Both the position numbers and the translations under genes were made by a program. The notes under the pieces were generated by a model. It worked only from the letters and a program-made list of their open reading frames with translations. It searched no databases and was not told the origin of the DNA. A DNA stretch of 64,000 bases from Brucella intermedia LMG 3301 (lineage in GTDB: Bacteria; Pseudomonadota; Alphaproteobacteria; Rhizobiales; Rhizobiaceae), in NCBI RefSeq assembly GCF_000182645.1, contig NZ_ACQA01000002.1, positions 1,607,001 to 1,671,000 on the forward strand, in the 5' to 3' direction. Shown here one piece after another: positions 43,407-52,289 of this stretch; the first letter of the stretch is position 1; every line of letters starts with the position of its first letter.

Positions 43407-44921
43407 ATGGCGGTAAGCCTGTCGCAGATCGTTATGTCCTATCCCGGAACGCTGGCACTGGATCAGGTGAGCGCTGAGTTTCGGTTTGATGAGGTGCATG
43501 GACTGATCGGAGAAAACGGCGCGGGAAAGACCACTCTGGTCAGCATTCTTGGCGGTAGCAAAAGCCCGACATCCGGCACAATCACCATTGATGGTGCGCC
43601 GGTGAAGCTGACAAGCGCCGGGGATGCGCTGCGCAAAGGCATCGCGCATGTATCGCAGGAGGGCAGTCTCGTGCCCGGGGTGACCGGCGCAGAGAATATT
43701 CTGCTTGGCGACGAGCCCCGGCTTGGGCTCGGTGTCATTGATAAGCGCAAACTGCTGTCGCGTGCCTGCGAACTGCTCAGGCGCTGGTTTCCGCAAGTTT
43801 CCATCGATCTCGACCAGCAGGTCGACATGCTGCCGATGGCTGACCAGAAGATCATCGAGATTGTTCGCGCACTGCGTGGCGATGTCCGGCTGCTCATCCT
43901 TGACGAGCCCACGGCCACCTTGCCTGCACGCGAAAAGGAAAGCCTCTGGGAGATTATCAGGACTTTGCCGCAGCAAGGGGTTGGCATCGTGTTGATCAGC
44001 CATTTCCTCTCGGAAATAAAAGCACTGAGCGATAGAATTACGGTCCTGCGCGACGGCCGACATGTTGCGACGCTTCGGGCTGCTGAAGCGAGCGAAGCCG
44101 GGCTGATTGATCTGATGCTGCAACGCACTGGCGGAAAAACGGCGATGGCGTCGGAGAGCAGCCAAAATCGCAGTTTCGGCCCCGTGGTTCTGGAAGTGAG
44201 TGACTGGCGTGCAGGCAATGTCGAAGTTGACAAATTTTCCATCCGTGCCGGTGAAATCGTCGGCCTGATCGGTTTGACCGGTGCCGGCCATTTTGGCTTC
44301 GCTCGTTCGCTCTATGCGGGGAGTGGTGTCACCAGCGGCAGCTGCCGTTTTCGGGGCGACGCCATCGCCCGGATCGATGCGCGTTCCATGCAGAAAAAAG
44401 GTGTCGCTCTGGTCCCCGATCACCGCATGGAATACTCGCTGATCGGCGATTGGGATGTGCGTGAAAACCTTGCTATGGTGCATCCGTCATTTGCGGCCAT
44501 GGGCGGCACGGGCGTGCTGTCGATGCGCCGTGAAGCGCAGGAAGCCGACCGCACCATGCAGCTTTTGAACGTGAAGGCGCATTCGCGCAATCAGTTCGTG
44601 AAGGACCTGAGCGGCGGCAACAAGCAGAAGGTTTCTATCGGCAAGTGGCTGTACGGCGCAGACGACCACTACCGGCTGATGATTTTCATCGAACCCACCG
44701 AGGGTGTCGACATTGGGGCCAAGCGTGAAATTCATGCTCAGATGCGCCGGCTCGCCGACAAGGGCGTGGCAATTCTGGTCACTTCGTCCGACCTGCTGGA
44801 AATTGCTGACGTGGCAGACCGCGTCATCCCCTTCGTGAACGGTTCTACGGGTGCTGAAATTCCGCGTGAGGCCTTTTCCGAAGCGAAGTTCATTGCCGCA
44901 ATGGCAGGAGTTATCCAATGA
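43407..44921 (+). CDS. Sugar ABC transporter ATP-binding protein, third locus
   Basis: 504 residues, two nucleotide-binding domains. First domain: Walker A GENGAGKTTLVS and Walker B LLILDEPTAT, with a degenerate signature (LPMADQK). Second domain: degenerate Walker A (GLTGAGHFG), intact signature LSGGNKQKV, and an altered Walker B, LMIFIEPTEGVDIG, in which the aspartate before the glutamate is isoleucine. One composite ATP site is complete. The gene overlaps the permease by ATGA. Confidence 0.9.
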   Translation: MAVSLSQIVMSYPGTLALDQVSAEFRFDEVHGLIGENGAGKTTLVSILGGSKSPTSGTITIDGAPVKLTSAGDALRKGIAHVSQEGSLVPGVTGAENILLGDEPRLGLGVIDKRKLLSRACELLRRWFPQVSIDLDQQVDMLPMADQKIIEIVRALRGDVRLLILDEPTATLPAREKESLWEIIRTLPQQGVGIVLISHFLSEIKALSDRITVLRDGRHVATLRAAEASEAGLIDLMLQRTGGKTAMASESSQNRSFGPVVLEVSDWRAGNVEVDKFSIRAGEIVGLIGLTGAGHFGFARSLYAGSGVTSGSCRFRGDAIARIDARSMQKKGVALVPDHRMEYSLIGDWDVRENLAMVHPSFAAMGGTGVLSMRREAQEADRTMQLLNVKAHSRNQFVKDLSGGNKQKVSIGKWLYGADDHYRLMIFIEPTEGVDIGAKREIHAQMRRLADKGVAILVTSSDLLEIADVADRVIPFVNGSTGAEIPREAFSEAKFIAAMAGVIQ

Positions 44922-45922
44922 ATACACAAAACCCCGCCGTTGCCCCACGATCGTCGCGTCACGCGCAGAGCTTTGGCAAGAAGCTTAAGGGTGAATGGCT
45001 GCTGAAATATTCAACGCTCTTCGTGTTGCTCCTGCTGTTCGTGGGCTTTTCGCTGACAGTGGACCGCTTTCTGACGGCCAACAATCTGCTCAACATCCTC
45101 CAGCAGATTGCCATGCTCACCATCGTCGGCGCGGGCCTGACCTTCGGCTTCGCCGCGCGCGAAATGGACCTTTCGGTCGGCTATATGGTCGGCATGGCCG
45201 GTATTGTGGTGCCGCTGCTGCTGGTTGCGGGCACGCCTTTGCCATTGGCGTTGCTGGCCGGATTGGGGGCAGGATTTGTCGTCGGTGCCGTCAATGCGGC
45301 GCTCGTCACCCTGGTCGGCGTACCCTCATTGATTGCGACGCTGGCAGTAGGCTCCATTCTATATGGGATCAACTTTCTGATGACGGGCGGACGCGCGATC
45401 TATGGCGGGCTTCCGGCCAGCTATCTCTGGCTGGGACAGGGGCAGCTCTTTGGTGTTCCCGTGCTTGCCTATGCCATGGTCGTCGTGGTGTTCGTCGCCT
45501 GGTTCCTGATGGAGCGCACGGTCTTCGGTCGTTACATTTACGCTGTGGGCGGCAACCTCAAGGCTGCGGAGCTGTCTGGCGTGAACGGTCGCTTCTATCG
45601 CGCCGCCGCCCTGATCGTCTGCTCGATTTTCGCAGCCGTTGCAGGGGCGCTTCTGGCAGCGCGCCTCGGCTCCGGCCAGCCGAATGCCGGCGAGCGCTAT
45701 CTCCTCGACGGTTTAGCTACGGTATTCATCGGCATGACCATGTTCCGTCCCGGTACGGCGACGGTTGCCGGAACTTTCTTCGGCGCGCTGTTTATCGGCG
45801 TCATCAATAACGGCCTCAATCTGATTGGCATGGATACGTATATCCAGAGCATCGTGAAGGGCCTCATCATTCTCGTCGCGGTCGCGGTTGTCTCGCGTAC
45901 CACCAAACTAAAGCTCCTGTGA
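44918..45922 (+). CDS. Sugar ABC transporter permease, third locus
   Basis: 334 residues, RbsC-like, about 8-10 membrane segments. Motifs: GLTFGFAAREMDLSVGYMVG (usual RGIDLS replaced by AREMDLS), GRYIYAVGGNLKAAELSGV and GERYLLDGLATVFIGMTMF. Coupled to the ATPase gene by a 4-base overlap and followed after about 20-60 bases by the E1alpha gene, so import and catabolism are probably co-transcribed. Confidence 0.9.
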   Translation: MNTQNPAVAPRSSRHAQSFGKKLKGEWLLKYSTLFVLLLLFVGFSLTVDRFLTANNLLNILQQIAMLTIVGAGLTFGFAAREMDLSVGYMVGMAGIVVPLLLVAGTPLPLALLAGLGAGFVVGAVNAALVTLVGVPSLIATLAVGSILYGINFLMTGGRAIYGGLPASYLWLGQGQLFGVPVLAYAMVVVVFVAWFLMERTVFGRYIYAVGGNLKAAELSGVNGRFYRAAALIVCSIFAAVAGALLAARLGSGQPNAGERYLLDGLATVFIGMTMFRPGTATVAGTFFGALFIGVINNGLNLIGMDTYIQSIVKGLIILVAVAVVSRTTKLKLL

Positions 45923-45980
45923 GGGCATTGAACCGGACATCATGAAACATTTGCAACAGACAGGTCTGTCGGAGGCGCAC

Positions 45981-47009
45981 GTGCAAAATCCGAGTAACTC
46001 CAATCTTCTCGAACTCTATCGAACGATGCGCCGCATCCGCACCTTTGAAGAACGCGTCGGCGAACTCTTCGTGCGCGGCCAGACGGCAGGTTCGATGCTT
46101 CACCTTTCCATTGGCGAAGAAGCCGCTGCCGCCGGTGTGTGCGCCGCCATGCAGCCACAGGACACATTTACGACGCATCATCGCGGCCATGGCATCTTTC
46201 TCGCCCGCGGCGCCGATCCCAGGCAGATGATGGCCGAAATCGGCGGCAAGGAAACCGGCTATTGCCATGGCAAGGGCGGCTCCATGCACATTGCCGACAT
46301 GGCACTCGGTCATCTTGGGGCCAACGCTATCGTAGGCGGCGGTATCCCATCTGTTGTCGGGGCAGGCCTGTCGAGCAAATACCTGAAGAAAAATTCCGTT
46401 TCGCTCGCATTCTTTGGCGACGGCGCGATGCAGCAGGGCATTCTCTATGAGAGCATGAACATGGCCGCCCTGTGGGGCCTGCCGGTGGTCTTTGTCTGCA
46501 TCAACAACCAGTACGGCATGGGAACGCGCGTCGATCAGGCGACCGCCAACACCGCCTTTGATCAGCGGGCCCACGCATTCGGCCTCAACGGAAGGGTTGT
46601 CGATGGCATTGATGTCGAGGAGGTCAAGCACGCTGCCCAGGGATTGATCGATGATGCGCGGCTCGGCAAGCCGGGCTTCCTGTCTGTCACCTGCTATCGG
46701 TTCTTTGGTCATGCGCGCATGGATAAGAGCCCATACCGCGCAGAGGCGGAAGAACTCGAAGGTCGCAAGAAAGATCCTGTAAAATTCACGCGCGACCAGC
46801 TCTTATCCTCCGGTTTCGCGCAGGAAGCCTCACTTGACGCCATGGATAGCGACATTGCTGCCGAGATGGACGCCACCATCGACTTCACCGTCGAATCCAA
46901 GGCGCCGCCGCTCACTTCCATGTTCAAGGATGTTTATGCGGTAGGGGAGCCCGAGCCCGAACCTGTCCGCACCCGTATCGACCGCATACTTTCCAAGGAT
47001 GAAGCATAA
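45981..47009 (+). CDS. Thiamine-diphosphate dehydrogenase E1 alpha subunit (acetoin dehydrogenase type)
   Basis: 342 residues from the GTG at 45981, preferred because GGAGG lies five bases upstream; an ATG at 45942 in the same frame has only a distant GAGGG. The ThDP-binding motif is intact (GDGAMQQGILYESMNMAALW through FVCINN). The start TMRRIRTFEERVGELFVRG, the HHRGHGIFLARG segment and CHGKGGSMH are standard for acetoin/pyruvate E1 alpha. The subunit should attack a 2-keto or acyloin substrate and, with E1 beta, pass the acyl group to lipoate on E2. In this setting the substrate is more likely sugar-derived than acetoin. Confidence 0.88.
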   Translation: MQNPSNSNLLELYRTMRRIRTFEERVGELFVRGQTAGSMLHLSIGEEAAAAGVCAAMQPQDTFTTHHRGHGIFLARGADPRQMMAEIGGKETGYCHGKGGSMHIADMALGHLGANAIVGGGIPSVVGAGLSSKYLKKNSVSLAFFGDGAMQQGILYESMNMAALWGLPVVFVCINNQYGMGTRVDQATANTAFDQRAHAFGLNGRVVDGIDVEEVKHAAQGLIDDARLGKPGFLSVTCYRFFGHARMDKSPYRAEAEELEGRKKDPVKFTRDQLLSSGFAQEASLDAMDSDIAAEMDATIDFTVESKAPPLTSMFKDVYAVGEPEPEPVRTRIDRILSKDEA

Positions 47010-47983
47010 TGGTTGCCATGACTTACCGCGACGCGCTGCGCAAAGCGCTGGATGACGCCATGGCGGAAGACAACACCATCGTCGTGATCGGCGAGGAGGT
47101 CGGGCGCTATGGTGGTGCCTATGGCGTTACGAAGGACCTTATCGGAAAGTACGGTCCTGAACGCCTGATCGATACGCCCATATCCGAACCGGCTATTGTT
47201 GGTACGGCGGTCGGGGCTGCGATGACGGGGCTGCGGCCAGTTGCCGAGCTGATGTATATCGATTTTCTCGGCATGACGATGGACCAGCTTGCCAATCAGG
47301 CAGCAAAGATACGCTACATGTTCGGTGGGCAGATCGGCGTGCCGATGGTGCTGCGCACCCAGGGCGGTACCGGACGCTCCGCCGGTGCCCAGCATTCCCA
47401 GAGCCTTGAGGCATGGATAATGCATACGCCAGGTCTGCGCCTTGCCATGCCCGCCACAGTCCAGGATGCCTATCATCTGCTGCGCCAAAGCCTGACGAAG
47501 CCTGATCCCGTGGTCTTCATCGAGCACAAGGCGCTTTACACCCGCAAGGAAGAAGTCGATCTCGACGCCGAGCCGCTTGAATGGGGCAAGGCTGCGGTGC
47601 GCCGCACCGGCAAGGATCTCGTTATCATCACCTATTCGCGCCAGCTTCATTATGCACTCGATGCCGCCGAGAAACTTTCCGCGAAGGGCATCGAAGCGAC
47701 GGTCGTCGATCTTCGGACGCTTAACCCGCTCGATTTCGACACAGTGCGTGAACATGTCGAGCGTGTCGGCAAGGCAATGGTGGTTTCCGAAGGTGTCATG
47801 ACTGCAGGCGTTGCGGCCGAGCTGGCCGCTCGCATTACCGAGGAATGTTTCGACTATCTCGAACAGCCCGTTGTACGTGTCGCCGGTGAAGATATTCCGA
47901 TTTCGGTTTCGCAGGAGTTGGAAACCGGAAGCGTTCCGACGCCCGATTTCATTCGTTCCGTTGCCGAGAAGATGCTGTCATGA
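47009..47983 (+). CDS. Thiamine-diphosphate dehydrogenase E1 beta subunit
   Basis: 324 residues, transketolase-like pyrimidine and C-terminal domains. MTYRDALRKALDDAMAEDN, the glutamate-bearing GEEVGRYGGAYGVTK, DTPISEPAIVGTAVGAAMTG and GGTGRSAGAQHSQSLEAW are typical of E1 beta. The C-terminal half has DLRTLNPLDFDTVREHVE. It overlaps the alpha gene by one base (TAATG) and the E2 gene by four (ATGA), giving an obligate heterotetramer. Confidence 0.9.
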   Translation: MVAMTYRDALRKALDDAMAEDNTIVVIGEEVGRYGGAYGVTKDLIGKYGPERLIDTPISEPAIVGTAVGAAMTGLRPVAELMYIDFLGMTMDQLANQAAKIRYMFGGQIGVPMVLRTQGGTGRSAGAQHSQSLEAWIMHTPGLRLAMPATVQDAYHLLRQSLTKPDPVVFIEHKALYTRKEEVDLDAEPLEWGKAAVRRTGKDLVIITYSRQLHYALDAAEKLSAKGIEATVVDLRTLNPLDFDTVREHVERVGKAMVVSEGVMTAGVAAELAARITEECFDYLEQPVVRVAGEDIPISVSQELETGSVPTPDFIRSVAEKMLS

Positions 47984-49593
47984 CCGAACGGATTCTCAAA
48001 ATGCCACGCCTTGGCGAGACAATGGAGGAAGGCAGGATCGTCGGCTTCCTCGTCAAGCCGGGGGACAGTTTCAAGCGCGGGGATTCCATAATAGAAATCG
48101 AAACGGACAAGACCGTGGCTGAGTTTCCCGCCTTGGGTGACGGTACGTTGAACGAATGGATCGGAGCTATTGGCGATCAGGTCATGGTTGGTGCGCCATT
48201 GGCGCGTATCGATATCGGCGATGGTCCCGACTGGACGGATGAAGGTGGCGAAAGCGCGCCTTCTCCTGAAGAACCGGCTGCGTTGCACCCCGCACGCGCA
48301 GCCGGTTCGCAGAACGAACGCGTTGTCACCGATCTCGCTATGCCGCGTCTTGGTGAAACGATGGCAGAAGGCCGTATCGTTCGCTGGCTGAAGAACGCAG
48401 GCGAGAGCTTCGAGCGCGGCGAGGCCGTGCTTGAGATCGAGACAGACAAAACCGTTGCGGAGTTTCCGGCACTGGCGAGTGGAACGCTTGTCGATATCTT
48501 GCGCGAGGAAGGCGAGATGGTCACGGTTGGCGAGACCATAGCCCGTATCGAAGTGGCCGCTGCAGTTGCGGCAACGCCTGAAGTGGCGGTGCACAAGGCT
48601 GAACCCATTCGGCCTGAAGCCAAAGCGTTAGCCGCCAGACAGATGACTCCGGCAAGAGAGGGCGAGCGGGTCCGGGCCACGCCGCTTGCTCGCAAGGTTG
48701 CCCGCCAGAATGGCATCGACATCAATTCGCTTTCGGGTAGCGGACGCCGGGGGCGGATCGAGAAAGAAGACGTGCTGGCGGCGTCGAGCAATTCGAATTC
48801 AAACAGCGCTGTGCACTTTGCCGATCTGGCGAATGGCCGTGTCGCCTATCTGGATCAGGGTCCCCAAAATGCCCGCACAATCCTGTTGCTGCACGGTTTC
48901 TCTGGTGACCGGACGACCTGGACCGGTATTGCATCGGGTCTGCGCCGGGCGAATTTCAGGGTAATTGCGCCCGATCTTCCTGCTCACGGACTGACGACCA
49001 TCAATGCGACGAATGCGGATGAACTCAGCGCATTCCTGCCCGCATTCCTCGACGCTCTGGGCATTGCCGAGGTGGATGTCGTTGCGCATTCTCTTGGAGC
49101 CGTCGTAGCTGCACAATTTGCAGCTGTGCATGTGAGCCGTGTTTCGAGCTTGACGCTGATCGCTCCTGCCGGCCTCGGTTCTGACGTGGACGTCGGATTC
49201 ATTTCCGGCATGGCCCATTTAACAACGGCAGGCGAGGTCAGCCATCTGCTGCGTCGTATCGTTGCCAAGCCCGCAGAGCTTTCGCCGGAACTGGCGGCGA
49301 AGTTTGCTAAAACCATGGCCCAAGGGCGTCTCAAGGCGCTGGCAGCAGCCATTGTGGCCCCTACAGGGCAAAAGATCGATATTGTTCCGGGACTGGAAAA
49401 GCTTTCCCGCGCGAAACCGGTACGTGTTCTGGTCGGTCTTCTGGATCGCATCATTCCATGGCAACAGGCGACGACACTTCCGCCTTCCATTGCGGTGCAT
49501 TTTCTCGGCCAGTCCGGCCATATGCCGCAATGGGATCAGGCCAAGGACGTTCTCGATCTGATTTTGAGTTCCATCGGAGGTTCCCATGACTGA
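47980..49593 (+). CDS. E2-like protein: two lipoyl domains, E3-binding domain, alpha/beta-hydrolase
   Basis: 537 residues. Two lipoyl domains at about 4-80 and 117-192, each with the ETDKTV site (Lys44 and Lys157). A peripheral subunit-binding domain at about 231-268 (ATPLARKVARQNGIDINSLS). Residues about 275-535 are not a normal acyltransferase core but an alpha/beta hydrolase: oxyanion region LLLHGFSGDRTTW, nucleophile elbow VAHSLGA (Ser371), LLDRIIP (Asp489) and SGHMPQ (His514). This is the AcoC layout of acetoin dehydrogenases, but those I recall have one lipoyl domain; two plus an E3-binding domain is larger. No E3 (lipoamide dehydrogenase) gene is in the window. The hydrolase may transfer the acyl group to CoA or release it. 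Confidence 0.88.
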   Translation: MTERILKMPRLGETMEEGRIVGFLVKPGDSFKRGDSIIEIETDKTVAEFPALGDGTLNEWIGAIGDQVMVGAPLARIDIGDGPDWTDEGGESAPSPEEPAALHPARAAGSQNERVVTDLAMPRLGETMAEGRIVRWLKNAGESFERGEAVLEIETDKTVAEFPALASGTLVDILREEGEMVTVGETIARIEVAAAVAATPEVAVHKAEPIRPEAKALAARQMTPAREGERVRATPLARKVARQNGIDINSLSGSGRRGRIEKEDVLAASSNSNSNSAVHFADLANGRVAYLDQGPQNARTILLLHGFSGDRTTWTGIASGLRRANFRVIAPDLPAHGLTTINATNADELSAFLPAFLDALGIAEVDVVAHSLGAVVAAQFAAVHVSRVSSLTLIAPAGLGSDVDVGFISGMAHLTTAGEVSHLLRRIVAKPAELSPELAAKFAKTMAQGRLKALAAAIVAPTGQKIDIVPGLEKLSRAKPVRVLVGLLDRIIPWQQATTLPPSIAVHFLGQSGHMPQWDQAKDVLDLILSSIGGSHD

Positions 49594-49924
49594 GGACGTC
49601 AGGCTTCGTCTCAAGGAAGCGCAGGCTCAGCTCGGCGCTTTTGCGAAAGCTGCGCCCGAATTGATGACTGGCTTCGCCAAGGTCAGCAAAACCGCAACCG
49701 CTGCCGGCGCGTTTTCGTCCGGCCAGCGCGAATTGATCGCTGTCGGTATTGCCGTCGTGAAGGGATGCGAAGATTGCATCCTTTACCACGTGGATGCAGC
49801 GATCCGGCATGGAGCAAGCGAGCAGGAACTGATCGAGGCGCTTGAGGTAGCCGTTGAAATGGGCGGCGGACCGGCTGTCATGTATGCGGGCAAGGCGCTG
49901 GAAGTGTTTCGGAGCCTGAGTTGA
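49586..49924 (+). CDS. Carboxymuconolactone decarboxylase-family (AhpD-like) protein
   Basis: 112 residues, single CMD domain. The AhpD-type redox motif is present: VVKGCEDCILYHVDAAIRHG, with the CxxC pair and the downstream histidine. It overlaps the E2 gene by eight bases, so it is translated along with it. AhpD of mycobacteria takes electrons from a lipoylated E2, so this small protein may receive them from the lipoyl domains here, or protect the complex from peroxide. An enzymatic role on the carbon substrate is also possible. Confidence 0.8.
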   Translation: MTEDVRLRLKEAQAQLGAFAKAAPELMTGFAKVSKTATAAGAFSSGQRELIAVGIAVVKGCEDCILYHVDAAIRHGASEQELIEALEVAVEMGGGPAVMYAGKALEVFRSLS

Positions 49925-49987
49925 AACATGCGCGATGAGGTATGCGAAGACTGGAGGAGTTTTCGCATCTGCCTCGGGAGGAGTTGA

Positions 49988-51481
49988 ATGGCTTATTTTC
50001 TCACCGCCGATGGAGGAACGGAAAGTGTCCGCGCGCGGGTTTACGATCTTTCGGGCACGTGCCTTGCAAGTGCCGCAGTTCCTTATGAGACCAAGTTTTC
50101 CAGCGGCGCTCGTGCCGAGCAGAACCCCGAAGACTGGTGGTCAGGCTTTGTAACGGCTGCGCGCAAGGCGATTGCGGATTCGTCCGTCGACCCGTCCGCG
50201 ATAGAAGCAATCACGCTGGCGACGACGAGCTGCACGGTCGTGGCTCTGGACGCGGCTGGTAAACCGCTGCGTCCATCGATCATCTGGATGGACGTTCGAG
50301 CAAGTGCCGAGGCCGATGCTGTCCTTGCCACTGCGGATATTGCCTTGCAGGCCAATGGCGGGGGGCGAGGACCGGTTTCGGCGGAATGGATGATCCCGAA
50401 AGCACTGTGGCTCGCGCGGAATGAGCCGGAGATATTCGAAAAAGCAGATACGATCTGCGAGTATCAGGATTTCATGACACTGCGCCTGACCGGTGAAAAA
50501 GCTGCCAGTCTGAACAACGTGTCGCTCCGCTGGCACTATTCGACGGATCGCGGCGGTTTCCCGGTCACACTCCTGGAGAAACTCGGCCTCAGTGATCTAT
50601 TGCAGAAATGGCCTTCTCGCGTGGTCGCACCCGGAGAGGTCATCGGCGGGCTGTGTGCAACCGCTGCTTCCGAACTCGGCCTCTCGCAGAGCCTAAAGGT
50701 AGTGCAGGGGGGCGCTGATGCACTTATCGGCATGATAGGACTGGGCGTGGCCAAGCCCGGTCAGCTTGCGCTGATAACCGGCTCGTCCCACTTGCAATTT
50801 GGTGTTGCGGACAAACCTTTGCACGCGCCGGGCATATGGGGCAGCTATCCCGACATGGTCTATCCGGGACGCTATATTATCGAAGGCGGGCAGACTTCCA
50901 CCGGCTCGATCATCGCATGGCTCGGACGCCTGATGAACGGGACCATGGACATGGAAGCGCTCAACGCCAAGGCGGCTGCGCTGGAGCCGGGCGCTGAAGG
51001 GCTTCTGGTGCAGGATCATTTTCAGGGCAACCGCACGCCCTATACCGATGCCTTGTCTCGTGGTGCAATCGTCGGACTGACGCTGGCGCATGAACCGCAT
51101 CATATCTTCCGTGCCATCATGGAAGGTATCAGTTTCGGCACCCGTACTATTCTTGATGCCATGGCTGAAGCCGGTTATCGAGGCCAGGAAATCACCGTCG
51201 GCGGCGGTGCGAGCGCGTCCCCGCTCTGGCTGCAAATCCATGCCGACACTGCGGCCTTGCCTGTCTGTGTGCCGCAGTCACGCGATGCGCCTTCCGTGGG
51301 AGCTGCGGTGCTCGCTGCGCATGGAGCAGGCCATTTCGCAACCATCGATGAGGGTATTGCCGCCATGGTAAAGCCCGGCAAGCGCATAGAGCCGCGTCCG
51401 CGCGAGATGGCTCTCTACAATGAAATCTATCAGCAATATCGGGCGCTTTATCCGGCATTGAAAGCCGTTCGGGCTACCTGA
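49988..51481 (+). CDS. FGGY-family carbohydrate kinase
   Basis: 497 residues with the actin-like fold of FGGY kinases. The first ATP loop is FLTADGGTESVRARVYD; WMDVRASAEAD follows the first domain, and the second domain has LALITGSSHLQFG, NRTPYTDALSRGAIVGLTL and the ATP-binding ITVGGGASASPLWLQIHAD. A GGGAGGAG site precedes the ATG. Substrates in the family range over pentuloses, polyols and the AI-2 signal. Here it would phosphorylate the imported compound or an SDR product; which one cannot be decided from the sequence. Confidence 0.88.
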   Translation: MAYFLTADGGTESVRARVYDLSGTCLASAAVPYETKFSSGARAEQNPEDWWSGFVTAARKAIADSSVDPSAIEAITLATTSCTVVALDAAGKPLRPSIIWMDVRASAEADAVLATADIALQANGGGRGPVSAEWMIPKALWLARNEPEIFEKADTICEYQDFMTLRLTGEKAASLNNVSLRWHYSTDRGGFPVTLLEKLGLSDLLQKWPSRVVAPGEVIGGLCATAASELGLSQSLKVVQGGADALIGMIGLGVAKPGQLALITGSSHLQFGVADKPLHAPGIWGSYPDMVYPGRYIIEGGQTSTGSIIAWLGRLMNGTMDMEALNAKAAALEPGAEGLLVQDHFQGNRTPYTDALSRGAIVGLTLAHEPHHIFRAIMEGISFGTRTILDAMAEAGYRGQEITVGGGASASPLWLQIHADTAALPVCVPQSRDAPSVGAAVLAAHGAGHFATIDEGIAAMVKPGKRIEPRPREMALYNEIYQQYRALYPALKAVRAT

Positions 51482-51503
51482 AACATTGTCGCGGGAGGAC
51501 TGA

Positions 51504-52274
51504 ATGCTCACTGATTTTCAACTGACCGGCAAGCACGCCGTTATTACAGGTGGCGCGCGGGGTATCGGGCGTGCGATTGCCGAGCTTTTCGTTGAAGCCG
51601 GCGCGACGGTCATCATCACCGACCGCGACGAAGCGGCTGCCAGGCAGGCGGCTGCGGAACTCAATGCCCGTCGTCCTTCTTCTGCGAGCATGTACATTCT
51701 GGACGTGACCGACCGCGATGCGGTGGAGCGAACCGCCGATGCTATTGCCGCGGAGTTTGGCGTCCCGGACGTCCTCGTCAACAATGCGGGCATCGTTCGC
51801 AACAGTCCCGCGAGCGAAACATCCGAAGCGGACTGGCACGCTGTAATCGACATCAATCTTAACGGCGTCTTTTATTGTGCCCAATCCTTCGGCAAGCGCA
51901 TGGCCGCTGTCGGACGCGGCACTATCGTCAATATTTCGTCGATGTGCGGCGAGATCGTCGTCTATCCGCAGCCGCAGGTTGCCTACAACGCCGCTAAAGC
52001 CGGAGTAAACCTCATTACCAAGTCCTTGGCTGTGGAATGGGCAAAGCAGGGCGTTCGCGTCAATGCGGTTGCACCCGGCTACACCGCGACGGAACTGACG
52101 CTTGCTGGCCGCAGCAATGAGGAATGGTTCTCAACCTGGATGCGCATGACGCCACAGGGACGGCTGGGAGAACCGAGAGAGATCGCGAATGCCGTTCTGT
52201 TTCTGGCGTCCGATGCTGCAAGTTTTGTGACCGGCACCGTGCTTGCCGTGGATGGCGGCTATACCGCGCTTTGA
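51504..52274 (+). CDS. SDR-family oxidoreductase (first of a pair)
   Basis: 256 residues, classical SDR. Cofactor loop ITGGARGIGRAIAE, acidic residue in VIITDRDEAA (NAD-type), NNAG, catalytic YNAAKAG and the ending VLAVDGGYTAL. It lies 22 bases after the FGGY kinase and 15 bases before a second SDR, so it is part of the same operon. It probably oxidises the imported polyol or a keto intermediate. Confidence 0.85.
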   Translation: MLTDFQLTGKHAVITGGARGIGRAIAELFVEAGATVIITDRDEAAARQAAAELNARRPSSASMYILDVTDRDAVERTADAIAAEFGVPDVLVNNAGIVRNSPASETSEADWHAVIDINLNGVFYCAQSFGKRMAAVGRGTIVNISSMCGEIVVYPQPQVAYNAAKAGVNLITKSLAVEWAKQGVRVNAVAPGYTATELTLAGRSNEEWFSTWMRMTPQGRLGEPREIANAVLFLASDAASFVTGTVLAVDGGYTAL

Positions 52275-52289
52275 TTTTGGGAGAATGAA

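Noticed and set aside
42651..44483. 610-codon frame antisense to the third binding protein and ATPase
   Set aside because: Both plus-strand genes show signal peptide or nucleotide-binding motifs; the antisense product shows nothing known.
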